From Achromobacter spanius (lineage in GTDB: Bacteria > Pseudomonadota > Gammaproteobacteria > Burkholderiales > Burkholderiaceae_B), in assembly GCF_002812705.1 (NCBI RefSeq), contig NZ_CP025030.1:4340001-4404000 (forward strand): a stretch of DNA of 64,000 nt, read 5' to 3'. The notes beneath the pieces were generated by a model. It did not search any database. It saw only the letters and a program-made list of their open reading frames with translations, and was not told where the DNA came from. The translations under genes were made by a program, and so were the position numbers. Of the stretch, positions 26,553 to 35,844 are shown in pieces (positions within the stretch are counted from its first letter, which is position 1; every line of letters starts with the position of its first letter).

Positions 26553-27902
26553 TCAACGCCCTGCCAGCAGCGCTTCAACCGCCAGACCAACGGCCAGGAT
26601 GCGGCGGTCGGCGCCATTGCTGCCGGAGATCATCAAGCCCACGGGCGCCATGCCCGGCGCATGGCACGGCAGGGACAGCGCGCAACCGTCCAGGAAGTTG
26701 ATCAACGTGGGGTTGCGCAGGATCAGGCCGTTGGCCGCGTAATAGGCCTCGTCGGAAGCCACCAGGTCCGCCACCGCCGGCGCCACGATGGGCGTGGTGG
26801 GCATGATGAGCGCGTCGTAGCCGGCAATGCGGTGGTCCACGGCGGCCACCCAGGCTTCGCGCGCGTCCAGCAGGTCCAGGTAGTCGGCGGCGCTCATGTC
26901 CTGGCCGCGCATGATGCGCGACACCACGCGCGGGTCGTAGCGCTTGCCGGCGCGCGCGATAAGGTCGCGGTGCCAGGCCCAGGCTTCGGCCGCCGTGAAG
27001 CCGCCCTTGCTATTGATGTTGCCCAATTCGGCGAATTCGGGAATGGCAATTTCCTCGACCAGCGCGCCCGCTTCCTTCAGCTTGGCCACGGCAGCGGCAA
27101 AGCTGTCGGCCACGTGCTTTTCCATGGCGTCCAGCGCCAGCGTGGTCGGCACGGCCAGGCGCAGGCCGCGCAGCGCCATGGCCTCGGGCACCGGGCCGCC
27201 GTCGCCGGACAGGATGGCGTCCAGCTCGGCGCAGCAGCGCACGCTGCCCGCGATGGGGCCGATGGAATCCAGGTTGACCGACAGCGGCAGCACGCCCGTC
27301 ATGGACACGCGCCACGCGCTGGGCTTGAAGCCCGTCAGGCCGCACAGCGCGGCCGGAATGCGTACCGAACCACCGGTGTCGGATCCAATGCCGGCAACCG
27401 CCATGCCGTCGGCAACCGACACCGCCGCGCCCGAGGAAGAACCGCCCGGAATGCGGCCGGTGCCACGGTCATACGGGTTCAACGGGGTGCCATAGTGCGG
27501 GTTAATGCCCAGGCCCGAATAGGCGAATTCGGTCATGTTGGTGCGGCCGATGATGACAGCACCGGCGGCGATCAGGCGCTGCACGACTTCGGCGTTGGCG
27601 TCGGCCGCGGGCTCGCCTTCGCGCGCGACGGAGCCGGCCATGGTGGTTTCGCCTTCGATGTCGAACAGGTCCTTGATGCTGATCGGCAGGCCTTCCACGG
27701 CCGAGCGCACGATGCCGGCTGCGCGCAGCGTGTCGGAAGCGCGGGCCTGGGCCAGCGCCGATTCGGCATACAGCTTGGTGAACACGCGCGCGCCCTCGCC
27801 CGCCGCATCCTGGGCGCGTGCCAGCGCCAGTTCGGTCAGGGCGACCGACGTGGTACGGCCTTCACCCAGGGCCAAGGTCAGTTCATTCAAGGTCGAAACC
27901 AT
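26553..27902 (-). CDS. Amidase signature family hydrolase
   Basis: Hydrolyses an amide bond with a Ser-cisSer-Lys triad. It has 449 residues. Lys77 lies in ISIKDLFDIEG, the cis-Ser is Ser155 in GGSSSG and the nucleophile Ser179 is in SDTGGSVRIP; the 24-residue spacing of the two serines matches characterised family members. It lies 104 bp after DUF2848 and 39 bp before DUF1445 in one operon with a TRAP importer. It is not GatA: no gatB or gatC neighbours exist and the context is catabolic. The substrate is unknown. Confidence 0.87.
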   Translation of the reverse strand: MVSTLNELTLALGEGRTTSVALTELALARAQDAAGEGARVFTKLYAESALAQARASDTLRAAGIVRSAVEGLPISIKDLFDIEGETTMAGSVAREGEPAADANAEVVQRLIAAGAVIIGRTNMTEFAYSGLGINPHYGTPLNPYDRGTGRIPGGSSSGAAVSVADGMAVAGIGSDTGGSVRIPAALCGLTGFKPSAWRVSMTGVLPLSVNLDSIGPIAGSVRCCAELDAILSGDGGPVPEAMALRGLRLAVPTTLALDAMEKHVADSFAAAVAKLKEAGALVEEIAIPEFAELGNINSKGGFTAAEAWAWHRDLIARAGKRYDPRVVSRIMRGQDMSAADYLDLLDAREAWVAAVDHRIAGYDALIMPTTPIVAPAVADLVASDEAYYAANGLILRNPTLINFLDGCALSLPCHAPGMAPVGLMISGSNGADRRILAVGLAVEALLAGR

Positions 27903-28006
27903 CTTTGTCCTCGTGCCGACTTGCGGCGTAAAAGTGCGGACAGGCGCAACCTTGAGAAAAGGCGCGCCTGGCGTTCAATGCGATCCCATCACATCAGGAA
28001 CCGGAA

Positions 28007-28690
28007 TCAGGCCACCACGGGCAGCGATTCAACATGATAGCGGTGGCTGATCGTGCGCTGGCGGCGCGGGTCGAACAGTTCCATGGTGAAGTCGGCGGCG
28101 GCGCGGATGCCGCCGATGGCGCCCACCGTGCCGCAGGTCATGCCCGCGCCTTGCGGCAGCACGGCCGCGCCGCCGGTGTAGCCGGCGATCAGGTCCTGCG
28201 GCGTGCGCAGCGTGGACAGCGGGCCTTCCTGGTACAGCACCTTTTCGCCGTTTTCGACGATGTAAGAGCGGATGACCAGTTCGTCCCAGTAGTCCGCCAC
28301 GTCGGCCAGGCGCCAGGCGACGGTCGCCACGGGCTTGACGCAGACCTGCTTGGACATGGCGACGCTGACGGTCTCCAGCTTGCGGTCGGTATGGTCGGAC
28401 GCGATGCTGACGTACATCTCGCCATCCACGGCGAACACGAAGGTTTCCACTTCGCCCGACGAATCTTCGCCCACGGCCTGCACTTGCGTGGCCTGGGTCA
28501 GTTGGTTGTCGGCAATGCGGTAGTACAGCGGCACGCTGGTCGGGCGCGGCACGCCGATGGCGGCCAGCTCTTCGATGTGGTGCTCAATGGCGGCCATGTC
28601 GCGTCCGGCCCAGCCGGCCACGATCAGGGTGTTGAAGTCCACTTCCACCTGGCGGGGATTGGCGTCGTCGATGTTGAATACGGCTTTCAT
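28007..28690 (-). CDS. DUF2848 family protein
   Basis: A 227-residue protein that matches DUF2848 by its opening MKAVFNIDDANPRQVEVDFNTLIVAGWAGRD, by PTSVPLYYRIADNQLTQA, and by GAGMTCGTVGAIGGIRAAADFTMELFDPRR near the end. The domain resembles the fumarylacetoacetate-hydrolase fold group in general appearance (inference). The start at 28690 is set by an AGGA 10 nt upstream and the family N-terminus. It is between the TRAP genes and the amidase, so it probably acts on the same imported compound or its product. Confidence 0.78.
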   Translation of the reverse strand: MKAVFNIDDANPRQVEVDFNTLIVAGWAGRDMAAIEHHIEELAAIGVPRPTSVPLYYRIADNQLTQATQVQAVGEDSSGEVETFVFAVDGEMYVSIASDHTDRKLETVSVAMSKQVCVKPVATVAWRLADVADYWDELVIRSYIVENGEKVLYQEGPLSTLRTPQDLIAGYTGGAAVLPQGAGMTCGTVGAIGGIRAAADFTMELFDPRRQRTISHRYHVESLPVVA

Positions 28691-28762
28691 ATCAGTCCTG
28701 CGGAAATAACGGGTGGAAAACGGTGCGGCCACCCACGGGCCGCACCCGGTTCAAACAAGCAA

Positions 28763-30046
28763 TCAACCAAAGGCGCGCGGCAGCCACAGCGCGATGTCGG
28801 GCCAGAACGCCAGCAATGCCAGCATCACGAACATCGCGGCGACAAACGGCAGGCTGCCGACAATGACGGCACCCATGGAGCCACTCTTGCGCAGGCTTTG
28901 CACCACGAACAGGTTCAGGCCCACGGGCGGCGTGATCAGCGCGGCTTCGACCAGGATGATGATGACGATGCCCAGCCAGATCGGGTCGTATCCCAGCGCA
29001 ATCATGATGGGCGCCACGATGGGGATGGTCGTGATCATCATGGACAGCGTTTCCATGAAGCAGCCCAGCACCAGGTAGAAGATCACCACAATCAGCAGCA
29101 TCCAGCCGGGCGACAAGCCCAGGCCGGTGATCGACTTGGTCAATGCATCGGTCAGGCCGGTGGCCGACATGACGAAGTTCAGGAAGCTGGCCGCGATGAC
29201 GATCAGCATGATCATCGCCGTGGACCGCATCGTGCCTTCCATCACTTCGCGCAGCATCGTCCAGCTCAGGCGGCGGAACCAGGCAGCCAGGATGAACGCG
29301 CCCAGCACGCCCAGCGCGGCGGCCTCCGTCGGCGTGGCCAGCCCCGCGTAGATGGAACCGACCACCAGGAAGAAGATGCCCATGGGCGGCGCCAGGTGCA
29401 CCAGGCTGGCCAGGCGTTGGCCCCAGCTCGCGTGGATCTTCTTGCCGCCCCAGGACGGCTTGGCGACGCACGCAATGACAATCATCAGCATGAACAACGC
29501 GGCCATCGCGAAGCCGGGAATGATGCCGGCCAGATAAAGCTTGGGCACCGACGAATTCGTCAGCACGCCATAGATGACCAGGTTGATCGACGGCGGAATC
29601 AAGATGCCCAGCGTGCCGCCCGCGGCCAGACTGCCCAGGAACAGCGGCTCGTTGTAGCCGTACTTGCGAATCTGCGGAATGGCGACGGTACCCACGGTGG
29701 CCGCGGTGGCCACGCTGGAACCGGACGTGGCCGAGAACAAGGTGGAGGCGCCGATGTTGGCGTGCATCAAACCGCCCGGCAGCCACGACAACCACAGGCT
29801 CATCGCGCCGTACATGCGTTCGGCGAAACCCGCGCGCAGCAGCACTTCGCCCAGCATGATGAACAGCGGAATAGCCACCAGCAGGAACTCGTTGTTCGAG
29901 CTCCAGGAAATTTCACCGATGGCGCGCGACAGCGGCAGCATCGAGAACAGCGGGTCCAGGATCAGGCCCAGCACGCCAAGCGCCGCGCCCACCGGAATGG
30001 ACAGGCCGATCAGCACCAGCAACAACGTCAATGCGGTGGAAATCAT
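28763..30046 (-). CDS. TRAP transporter large membrane subunit, DctM family (second system)
   Basis: A 427-residue translocating subunit. Blocks are MHANIGASTLFSATSGSSVATAATVGTVAIPQIRKYGYNEPLFLGSLAAGGTLGILIPPSINLVIYG, YAGLATPTEAAALGVLGAFI and LITPPVGLNLFVVQSL. The start at 30046 (MISTALTLLLVLIGLSIPVG) overlaps the dctQ stop by 4 bp. The long upstream in-frame extension is Arg-rich and runs antisense-like through dctQ, so it was rejected. Confidence 0.9.
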   Translation of the reverse strand: MISTALTLLLVLIGLSIPVGAALGVLGLILDPLFSMLPLSRAIGEISWSSNNEFLLVAIPLFIMLGEVLLRAGFAERMYGAMSLWLSWLPGGLMHANIGASTLFSATSGSSVATAATVGTVAIPQIRKYGYNEPLFLGSLAAGGTLGILIPPSINLVIYGVLTNSSVPKLYLAGIIPGFAMAALFMLMIVIACVAKPSWGGKKIHASWGQRLASLVHLAPPMGIFFLVVGSIYAGLATPTEAAALGVLGAFILAAWFRRLSWTMLREVMEGTMRSTAMIMLIVIAASFLNFVMSATGLTDALTKSITGLGLSPGWMLLIVVIFYLVLGCFMETLSMMITTIPIVAPIMIALGYDPIWLGIVIIILVEAALITPPVGLNLFVVQSLRKSGSMGAVIVGSLPFVAAMFVMLALLAFWPDIALWLPRAFG

Positions 30047-30663
30047 GCCGCTTCTCCCTTCACCATGCGCTCGCCGGCGGCGGCTTCTTCTTCGGCTTCT
30101 TCCTGCGCCGAACGAACGCCGCAGATCTGCTTGACCAGTTCGATATCGCCGGTGACCAGCGCGGCCGATGCGCGCGTCAGCATCAGTGCGACGGTGATGC
30201 ACATCCAGGCCAGGCCCAGCAGCCACAAGCCCTGCGGGATCCACAAGGGCGTGGCCAGCGGCGTGTTGGCCGCGGATTTCTGCGCCCACGAGGTTTGCAC
30301 CACGTCGTAGGCGTAGTACGTCAGGAACACCATGAAGACGGCCATCGCCACCATGGAAATCCAATCCAGCACGGCCGACAGGCGCACCGGCAAATATTGG
30401 TAGAGCACGTCAACGCGCACGTTGGCGCGCTGCAAGGTGGCGAAGGCCAAGGCCCAGGACGTGCTGATGGCGAAGGCGTAGCTGGAGAGCTCGTCGGCGC
30501 CACCGGTGGTAAAGCCCAGGAATTTGCGGGCCAGCACGTCGAAGGAGATCAGCAGCACGCTGGCCACCGTCAACGCGCCGCCGGCCCAGACGGCGACGCG
30601 CGACAAGCTCTCGGCGCGCCGCAACAGGCCGCCCAGCAGGCGGAAGTTTTCGGTTTGGGTCAT
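30043..30663 (-). CDS. TRAP transporter small membrane subunit, DctQ family (second system)
   Basis: A 206-residue inner-membrane protein with four predicted helices. It is longer than the first system's DctQ owing to a charged C-terminal tail (AQEEAEEEAAAGERMVKGEAA). LQRANVRVDVL occupies the usual DctQ loop position. The ATG at 30663 (MTQTENF) has AGAGGTG upstream; an earlier ATG at 30684 is possible. Confidence 0.85.
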   Translation of the reverse strand: MTQTENFRLLGGLLRRAESLSRVAVWAGGALTVASVLLISFDVLARKFLGFTTGGADELSSYAFAISTSWALAFATLQRANVRVDVLYQYLPVRLSAVLDWISMVAMAVFMVFLTYYAYDVVQTSWAQKSAANTPLATPLWIPQGLWLLGLAWMCITVALMLTRASAALVTGDIELVKQICGVRSAQEEAEEEAAAGERMVKGEAA

Positions 30664-30745
30664 GGATAGCACCTCTGCGGGCATGCGCCCGGTATGACTG
30701 GCGGGAAAACGCGCCGCCGCGCGATGCGGCGGCGCTGCCCAGCGC

Positions 30746-31792
30746 TTACTTGCTGGCGGTCAAGCCCAGCGTCTTGCCGATGGTGGCGTTGTAGTCCTTC
30801 ACGCACTGTGCCGAGCAACGGGCGGCCCACTTGGGCAGCACGGCTTCCTGGGCAACCTTTTTCAGCAGCGCGCGGTCAGCGTCGGACGGCTGAACCAGAA
30901 CCATCTTGCCCTTGACCGGGAACGGGCAGGCAGCGGCGCCCGTGTTGCAGTCGTAGCCTTCCTGCGTCTGGCGCGCGGCGGCGTCCCAGATGTTGTCGAC
31001 CAGCGTCTTCACGTTGGTTTGCAGGAACGTACGAACGGCGGGGTCCAGCTTGTCCCAGGCCTTCTGGTTGACGGCGTGGATCTGCTGGTTCCAGTTGATC
31101 GGCAGCGCGACCAGGTGCGTGGACACTTCGTACCACTTGGCCGAGTAGCCCGACAGCGAACCGGTGATGGCGCAATCGACCACCTTGTTCTGCAGGGCCG
31201 GAACCACTTCACCGAACGCCATCGTCACGCTGGAACCGCCCAGCGCTTCGACGAATTCAGCCGTGGTGCGGCTGCTGGTGCGGACCTTCTTGCCCTTGAT
31301 GTCGGCCAGGCCCTTGATCTCGGCGTTGCAGAACAGCACTTGCGCCGGATAGGTCGAAATGCCCAGCAGCTTGACGTTGTTGCCTTCGCCGTAGAGCTTG
31401 GCGTAGACGGGTTCGAAGGCGTCGGTCACGGCGCGGGCGGTCTTGACGTCAGGCGCCAGGCCGGCCAGGTCGATGGCTTCGTTGATGGGGTTGTCGCTGG
31501 CGAAGTACGACAGCGTGGCGGTGCCGAATTCAATCACGCCTTGCGACATCAAGCGCAGCAACTCGGGACCCTTCAGGCCCATTTCGTTGAAGCCCTTGAT
31601 TTCGGCCGTGACCTGGCCCTTGGACAGCTCGGGAATGGTCTTCGTCCAGAACGGCTTTTCGTAGTCGTTATAGGCGGTCAGGTTGGACAGGCCTCCCACG
31701 ACCTTCAACTGGGTTTTGGGCAGGTCCTGCGCGTGAACGGCGCCGGTCAGCAAACTGGCGGCGACGGCGGCGAAAACAAGAGACTTCTTCAT
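30746..31792 (-). CDS. TRAP transporter solute-binding protein, DctP family (second system)
   Basis: First gene of the second TRAP operon, 348 residues, with a signal peptide MKKSLVFAAVAASLLTGAVHAQ. The segment IKGKKVRTSSRTTAEFVEALGGSSVTMAFGEVVPALQNKVVDCAITGSLSGY is the ligand-site region with its conserved arginine. It is unusual in carrying several cysteines (CNTGAAACPF and ARCSAQC near the C-terminus) that may form disulfides. Start 31792 is chosen for the signal peptide and a CAGGAG site upstream. The substrate is unknown, presumably the substrate of the amidase/DUF1445/DUF2848 enzymes encoded downstream. Confidence 0.88.
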   Translation of the reverse strand: MKKSLVFAAVAASLLTGAVHAQDLPKTQLKVVGGLSNLTAYNDYEKPFWTKTIPELSKGQVTAEIKGFNEMGLKGPELLRLMSQGVIEFGTATLSYFASDNPINEAIDLAGLAPDVKTARAVTDAFEPVYAKLYGEGNNVKLLGISTYPAQVLFCNAEIKGLADIKGKKVRTSSRTTAEFVEALGGSSVTMAFGEVVPALQNKVVDCAITGSLSGYSAKWYEVSTHLVALPINWNQQIHAVNQKAWDKLDPAVRTFLQTNVKTLVDNIWDAAARQTQEGYDCNTGAAACPFPVKGKMVLVQPSDADRALLKKVAQEAVLPKWAARCSAQCVKDYNATIGKTLGLTASK

Positions 31793-32204
31793 GGACAAAA
31801 CTCCTGGCTGGCGGGATGGTCTGCGCACGCGGGATCCCGTTACCCCGATCACGTGCGGTTTGGGTTCAGGTGGTCAGGCGCGATGAACGCGCGCTGCGCG
31901 TGGCCGAGGACGTGGCGCCAGGGTCTGCAATTGGATCGAGTGACTATTCATGCTTTTCCCCCGCACTGTGTATCCAGGCGTTGCATTTTTGATGTCTCGC
32001 CATTGCATCCGCCACGGCGGGAAGCGTCCAATCGTAAGTTGCGATGTGGGGGTATAAATATTTCTTGGGTCTCGCCCGACGGCGCGGACGGAATTCACGC
32101 AAATGACGGCCTGGCGCGGTGTTGCCGGCGGTGGCAGGCAAGGCTGCGCATAGCTGACGATACCCCTGGCCGCCCTGTGTCGGCCCCTGACCAGGGGAAA
32201 ACAC
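31793..32204 (-). promoter_or_regulatory. Control region between lysR and the TRAP-amidase operon
   Basis: A 412-bp stretch without a convincing gene; short ORFs on both strands lack ribosome sites and family features. It holds a dyad TCGTAAGTTGCGA at 32032-32044, a T-N11-A motif of the type bound by LysR regulators, and an AT-rich TATAAATATT next to it. It presumably carries the promoter for the six-gene operon. Confidence 0.45.
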
Positions 32205-33110
32205 CTAGATAGGAATTCCGTTCCCGGCCTGCGCCGCGACCTTTTGCGCCATCTGCGCAATCACCCTGACCGCGTGGCTGTCCGGCCCCTGCACCCAGCT
32301 TGCGGTGAAGCTCAACTCGGGCAAGGGGTCGGCCTGCACGCGCAGGATGCGCAGCTCGCCGCGCGCCAGTTCCTTGCCCAGGAACACCGGCGCGATCACG
32401 CTGGTGCCGATGCCGTCCTGCGTCATCCGCACCACCATGGACATGGAGGCACTGCCATACATGCGCGGCGAGGCCACGCCGGCGCGCGTCAGCATGTCGC
32501 GCACCACACGGTACGGCGAGCTGTTGGACGGGTACGTGATGATGGGCAGCTTGCCGATGCGCTCAAGCGTCAGCGGCTCGGGGCCGAGGTCCAGCGTGGG
32601 GCTGGCCACCCAGGCAAGTGGATAGCTGCACAGCGCCAGGTTTTCAACACGGGCCTCAAGCACGGGCCCCATCAGGAAGGCCAGGTCGATCTGGCGCGAC
32701 ATCAGGTGTGGGCGCAGCACATGGGTGGTGTCCACCTCGATCTCCAGCACCAACGCCGGGTAGGTCGAATGGATCAGTTCGATCAGCGTGGGCAGCCAGG
32801 TCTGCACGATGGTCTCGGCCACGCCGATGCGCACGGTGCCGGTCATCACGTTCTGTTCGCGCGCGGCCTCGAACATATCGCGCCGCACTTGCAGCATGCG
32901 CTCGGCATGCGACAGCAGTTCGTGGCCCTTGGCGGTGAGCTTGACGCCGCGCGCGTCGCGCTCGAAGAGCCGCACCCCCAGGTCCGCCTCAAGCGAGGCG
33001 ATGCGCTGCGACACGGCGGGCTGCGTGGTGTTGAGCTTGTCTGAGGCAGCGCGAAAGCTGCCCAGCGTGGCGACCCAAAAAAAAGTTTCGACGTTACGTA
33101 GTTCGATCAT
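32205..33110 (-). CDS. LysR family transcriptional regulator
   Basis: A 301-residue regulator starting MIELRNVETFFWVATLGSF, with the winged helix-turn-helix (AASDKLNTTQPAVSQRIASLEADLGVRLFERDARGV) in residues 18-55, then a periplasmic-binding-like effector domain (VRIGVAETIVQTWLPTLI onward). It lies upstream of, and in the same direction as, the TRAP-amidase operon and is its likely activator. The frame upstream of 33110 is open but does not match the family, so the ATG at 33110 was taken. Confidence 0.9.
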   Translation of the reverse strand: MIELRNVETFFWVATLGSFRAASDKLNTTQPAVSQRIASLEADLGVRLFERDARGVKLTAKGHELLSHAERMLQVRRDMFEAAREQNVMTGTVRIGVAETIVQTWLPTLIELIHSTYPALVLEIEVDTTHVLRPHLMSRQIDLAFLMGPVLEARVENLALCSYPLAWVASPTLDLGPEPLTLERIGKLPIITYPSNSSPYRVVRDMLTRAGVASPRMYGSASMSMVVRMTQDGIGTSVIAPVFLGKELARGELRILRVQADPLPELSFTASWVQGPDSHAVRVIAQMAQKVAAQAGNGIPI

Positions 33111-33177
33111 TGGCCTGTTCCCCCGGCGCGATGAGCGTATCATGGCAGCCGCCCATTTCCTCATCAGGAGCCCGTCC

Positions 33178-34137
33178 ATGTCACCGGCCGATCCAGGTCG
33201 CCCACAAGCCCCCGCGCCCGCTTCGCGCGGCCCGCTCGTCGGCATCTTGCTGCTGGTGCTTTCGATGTGGACGCTTTCCTGTCTGGACGCCAGCGGAAAA
33301 TGGGTCATGAATGCGGGGGTGCCGCTGCTGGTGCTGTCGTGGTTCCGTTATGTGGTGCACCTGATCCTGGTGCTGGCGCTGGTGTTGCCGACGCGCGGGC
33401 TTCGTGTGCTGCGCAGCAACAAGCCGCGCGAACAACTGATCCGCGGCGGCTCCATGTTCCTGGCCACGCTGATGTTCTTCACGACGCTCAGCTACATCCC
33501 GCAAGCCGAGGCCACGGCCATCAACTTCCTGGCGCCCTTGCTGGTGTTGTCGGTGGCGCCCTGGGTCCTGAAAGAGCCCGCCCGCATGTCGCGCTTCGTG
33601 GCGGCGGGCATTGCGTTTATCGGCGTCATCATCGTGATCCGCCCCGGCGGCGGCTTGCACCCGGTCGGCACCATTTTCGGGCTGCTGACGGCCTGTTGCT
33701 TTGCCGCGCAATTCATCGCCACGCGGCGGGTCGCGGGCGATGATCCGTTTACATCGCTGATCTGGAGCGGCGCGGTGGGCACCGCCTGCCTGACGGTAAC
33801 GCTGCCCTTCGTGCTGCCCGCGGCGCTGCCGGTCTTGCAGGGGCTTTCCGGGTTCGATTGGCTCTTGCTGATCTCGACCGGCCTGACTGGCGGGGTGGGC
33901 CATCTGTTTCAGATCGCCGCGTACCGGCGAGCCCCGGCGTCCACGCTGGCGCCCTTCATTTATTTACAGATCATCAGCGCCACGTCCGTGGGCTGGCTGG
34001 TCTATGGCCATTTCCCGGACCCGCTGACCTGGCTGGGCATCGCCATCATCTGCGCCAGCGGCATCGGCATCGGCTTGATCGAATGGCGCCGCAGCCTGGC
34101 CATCAGTGCGGCAGCCGCCAGGGCTGCTGTCCGCTAG
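33178..34137 (+). CDS. EamA/DMT superfamily transporter
   Basis: A 319-residue inner-membrane protein with ten predicted helices in two EamA repeats (SMWTLSCLDASGKWVMNAGVPLLVLSWFRY at the start of the first, FGLLTACCFAAQFIATRRVAGDDPF at the start of the second). Such proteins usually export amino acids or metabolites. Start 33178 has AGGAG 8 nt upstream; the in-frame ATG at 33142 is less favoured. It is divergent from the LysR gene by only 67 bp, so LysR may also control it. Confidence 0.85.
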   Translation: MSPADPGRPQAPAPASRGPLVGILLLVLSMWTLSCLDASGKWVMNAGVPLLVLSWFRYVVHLILVLALVLPTRGLRVLRSNKPREQLIRGGSMFLATLMFFTTLSYIPQAEATAINFLAPLLVLSVAPWVLKEPARMSRFVAAGIAFIGVIIVIRPGGGLHPVGTIFGLLTACCFAAQFIATRRVAGDDPFTSLIWSGAVGTACLTVTLPFVLPAALPVLQGLSGFDWLLLISTGLTGGVGHLFQIAAYRRAPASTLAPFIYLQIISATSVGWLVYGHFPDPLTWLGIAIICASGIGIGLIEWRRSLAISAAAARAAVR

Positions 34138-34278
34138 ATCGACGGCGCAATCCGCATCTGAACCCACGGCGGGACGCGTACGCGGCGCGCGCGGAGCGGC
34201 TCCCGTACAATGCTGGTCGCTTTTTGCGCTTTCGCGCTTGAGCTTCCAGCATCCGGCATTTCCCCGAGCGAGGTCTTC

Positions 34279-35469
34279 ATGGTCATCAAGCCCCGTGTGC
34301 GCGGCTTTATCTGCGTCACCACCCATCCCGTTGGCTGCGAAGCCAACGTCAACAAGCAGATCGACTACGTTCGGGCGCAAGGCCCCATCGCCGGGGGCCC
34401 GAAACGCGTGTTGGTGCTGGGCGCGTCAACCGGCTACGGCCTGGCCGCCCGCATCAGCGCGGCCTTCGGCTGTGGCGCGGAAACCTTGGGCGTGTTTTTC
34501 GAACGCCCCGCCGACGCCGCCAAGGCTGGCACGCCGGGCTGGTACAACACCGCCGCCTTCCACAAGGCGGCACAAGCCCAGGGCCTGACCGCCACCAGCA
34601 TCAACGGCGACGCCTTCTCTGACGAGATCAAGCAAAAGACCATTGCCGCCATCAAGGCTGGCATGGGCCAGGTGGACCAGGTCATCTACAGCCTGGCCGC
34701 CCCGCGCCGCACCCACCCCAAGACGGGCCAGGTGTTCAACTCCACGCTCAAGCCCATCGGCAACGCGGTCAACCTGCGCGGCCTGGACACCGACCGCGAA
34801 GTGGTCAAGGAGTCCGTGCTGGAGCCGGCCACGCAAGCCGAGATCGACGCCACCGTGGCCGTCATGGGCGGTGAAGACTGGCAGATGTGGATCGACGCGC
34901 TGCTGGATGCCGGCGTGCTGGCTGAAGGCGCCACGACGACGGCCTTCACCTACCTGGGCGAAAAGATCACGCACGACATCTATTGGAACGGGTCGATCGG
35001 CGCGGCCAAGAAGGACCTGGACGAGAAGGTGCTGGACATTCGCACCAAGCTGGCCGCGCGCGGCGGCGACGCCCGCGTGTCGGTGCTGAAAGCCGTGGTC
35101 ACCCAGGCCAGCTCGGCCATTCCGATGATGCCGCTGTACCTGTCGCTGCTGTTCAAGATCATGAAGGCGGAAGGCACGCACGAAGGCTGCATCGAGCAGG
35201 TGTACGGTCTGTACAAGGACAGCCTGTGCAGCGACACGCCCATCCTGGATGAGCAGGGCCGCCTGCGCGCCGACTACAAGGAACTGGATCCGAAGGTGCA
35301 GGCGCAGGTGCAGGCGCTATGGACCCAGGTCACCAGCGACAACATCTACCAACTGACCGACTTCGCGGGCTACAAACAGGAATTCCTGCGCCTGTTCGGG
35401 TTCGAGATCGATGGGGTGGATTACGACGCCGATGTGGATCCGGCCGTGGATATTCGCGGCCTCGTTTGA
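34279..35469 (+). CDS. fabV: trans-2-enoyl-ACP/CoA reductase FabV
   Basis: NADH-dependent enoyl reductase completing each cycle of fatty-acid elongation; FabV types are often triclosan-resistant. It has 396 residues, matching the family. [24 protein letters not shown] is the diagnostic start, followed by the cofactor motif [16 protein letters not shown] and the catalytic Tyr-x8-Lys in [24 protein letters not shown] is another FabV hallmark. The start 34279 matches the family N-terminus; the longer ORF from 34210 adds an unrelated stretch. It is apparently monocistronic. Confidence 0.95.
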   Translation: MVIKPRVRGFICVTTHPVGCEANVNKQIDYVRAQGPIAGGPKRVLVLGASTGYGLAARISAAFGCGAETLGVFFERPADAAKAGTPGWYNTAAFHKAAQAQGLTATSINGDAFSDEIKQKTIAAIKAGMGQVDQVIYSLAAPRRTHPKTGQVFNSTLKPIGNAVNLRGLDTDREVVKESVLEPATQAEIDATVAVMGGEDWQMWIDALLDAGVLAEGATTTAFTYLGEKITHDIYWNGSIGAAKKDLDEKVLDIRTKLAARGGDARVSVLKAVVTQASSAIPMMPLYLSLLFKIMKAEGTHEGCIEQVYGLYKDSLCSDTPILDEQGRLRADYKELDPKVQAQVQALWTQVTSDNIYQLTDFAGYKQEFLRLFGFEIDGVDYDADVDPAVDIRGLV

Positions 35470-35502
35470 TCGCGGGTTGATCGCGGTTTGATCGCCTCCT
35501 GC

Positions 35503-35535
35503 GGCCTGCGCGCCGGGCAAGCCCGGCCGCGCAGG
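35503..35535 (+). terminator. GC-rich hairpin after fabV
   Basis: CCTGCGCG-CCGGGC pairs with GCCCGG-CCGCGCAGG across a two-base loop, preceded by three copies of a TTGATCGC-type direct repeat (35465-35494). There is no T-run, so termination strength is uncertain. Confidence 0.45.
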
Positions 35536-35538
35536 GCG

Positions 35539-35844
35539 TCATAGATAATCCAACGTCACCAAACGATGCGGCACGGCCACGCCGCCAGGTCCGCCGGGCA
35601 AGGGCCGCAGCGCCTTCGTACTGACCTTGACGATACTTTCACTGGTTACCGGCTGCCTGCCGGGCGCGGGCGCACAACTGACCTGATGCGCGCCCTGCCC
35701 CGCAGTGGGAACGCGGCTGGCCTGGCAGCGAGCGGGTTCCACGATCGAGCCGGAAAACCGGATGATGCCGCCGGCGGCACTGACCGTCATCGGGGTCAGC
35801 AAGGCAGCTAGGGAAAGGACAAGCGCTGAACGACGAATAGTCAT
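35539..35844 (-). CDS. Small secreted protein with fimbrial-like N-terminus
   Basis: A 101-residue product with a clear signal peptide (MTIRRSALVLSLAALLTPMTVSA) and a mature start GGIIRFSGSIVEPARCQ, which resembles the first strand and cysteine of type 1 fimbrial subunits (GxIxFxGxIVxPxC). A second cysteine (VSCAP) follows about 20 residues later, the usual pilin disulfide order but with closer spacing. At about 80 mature residues it is roughly half a normal pilin and no chaperone or usher gene is nearby. It could be a decayed subunit or an unrelated small periplasmic protein. Confidence 0.55.
   Translation of the reverse strand: MTIRRSALVLSLAALLTPMTVSAAGGIIRFSGSIVEPARCQASRVPTAGQGAHQVSCAPAPGRQPVTSESIVKVSTKALRPLPGGPGGVAVPHRLVTLDYL

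Noticed and set aside
26661..28037. A 458-codon plus-strand frame opposite the amidase gene
   Set aside because: His/Gly/Arg-rich translation without domains, overlapping a gene with an intact catalytic triad.
28034..30310. A 758-codon plus-strand frame opposite DUF2848 and dctM
   Set aside because: Its translation is an unstructured His/Gln/Asp-rich run typical of antisense shadows; the minus-strand genes carry clear family motifs.
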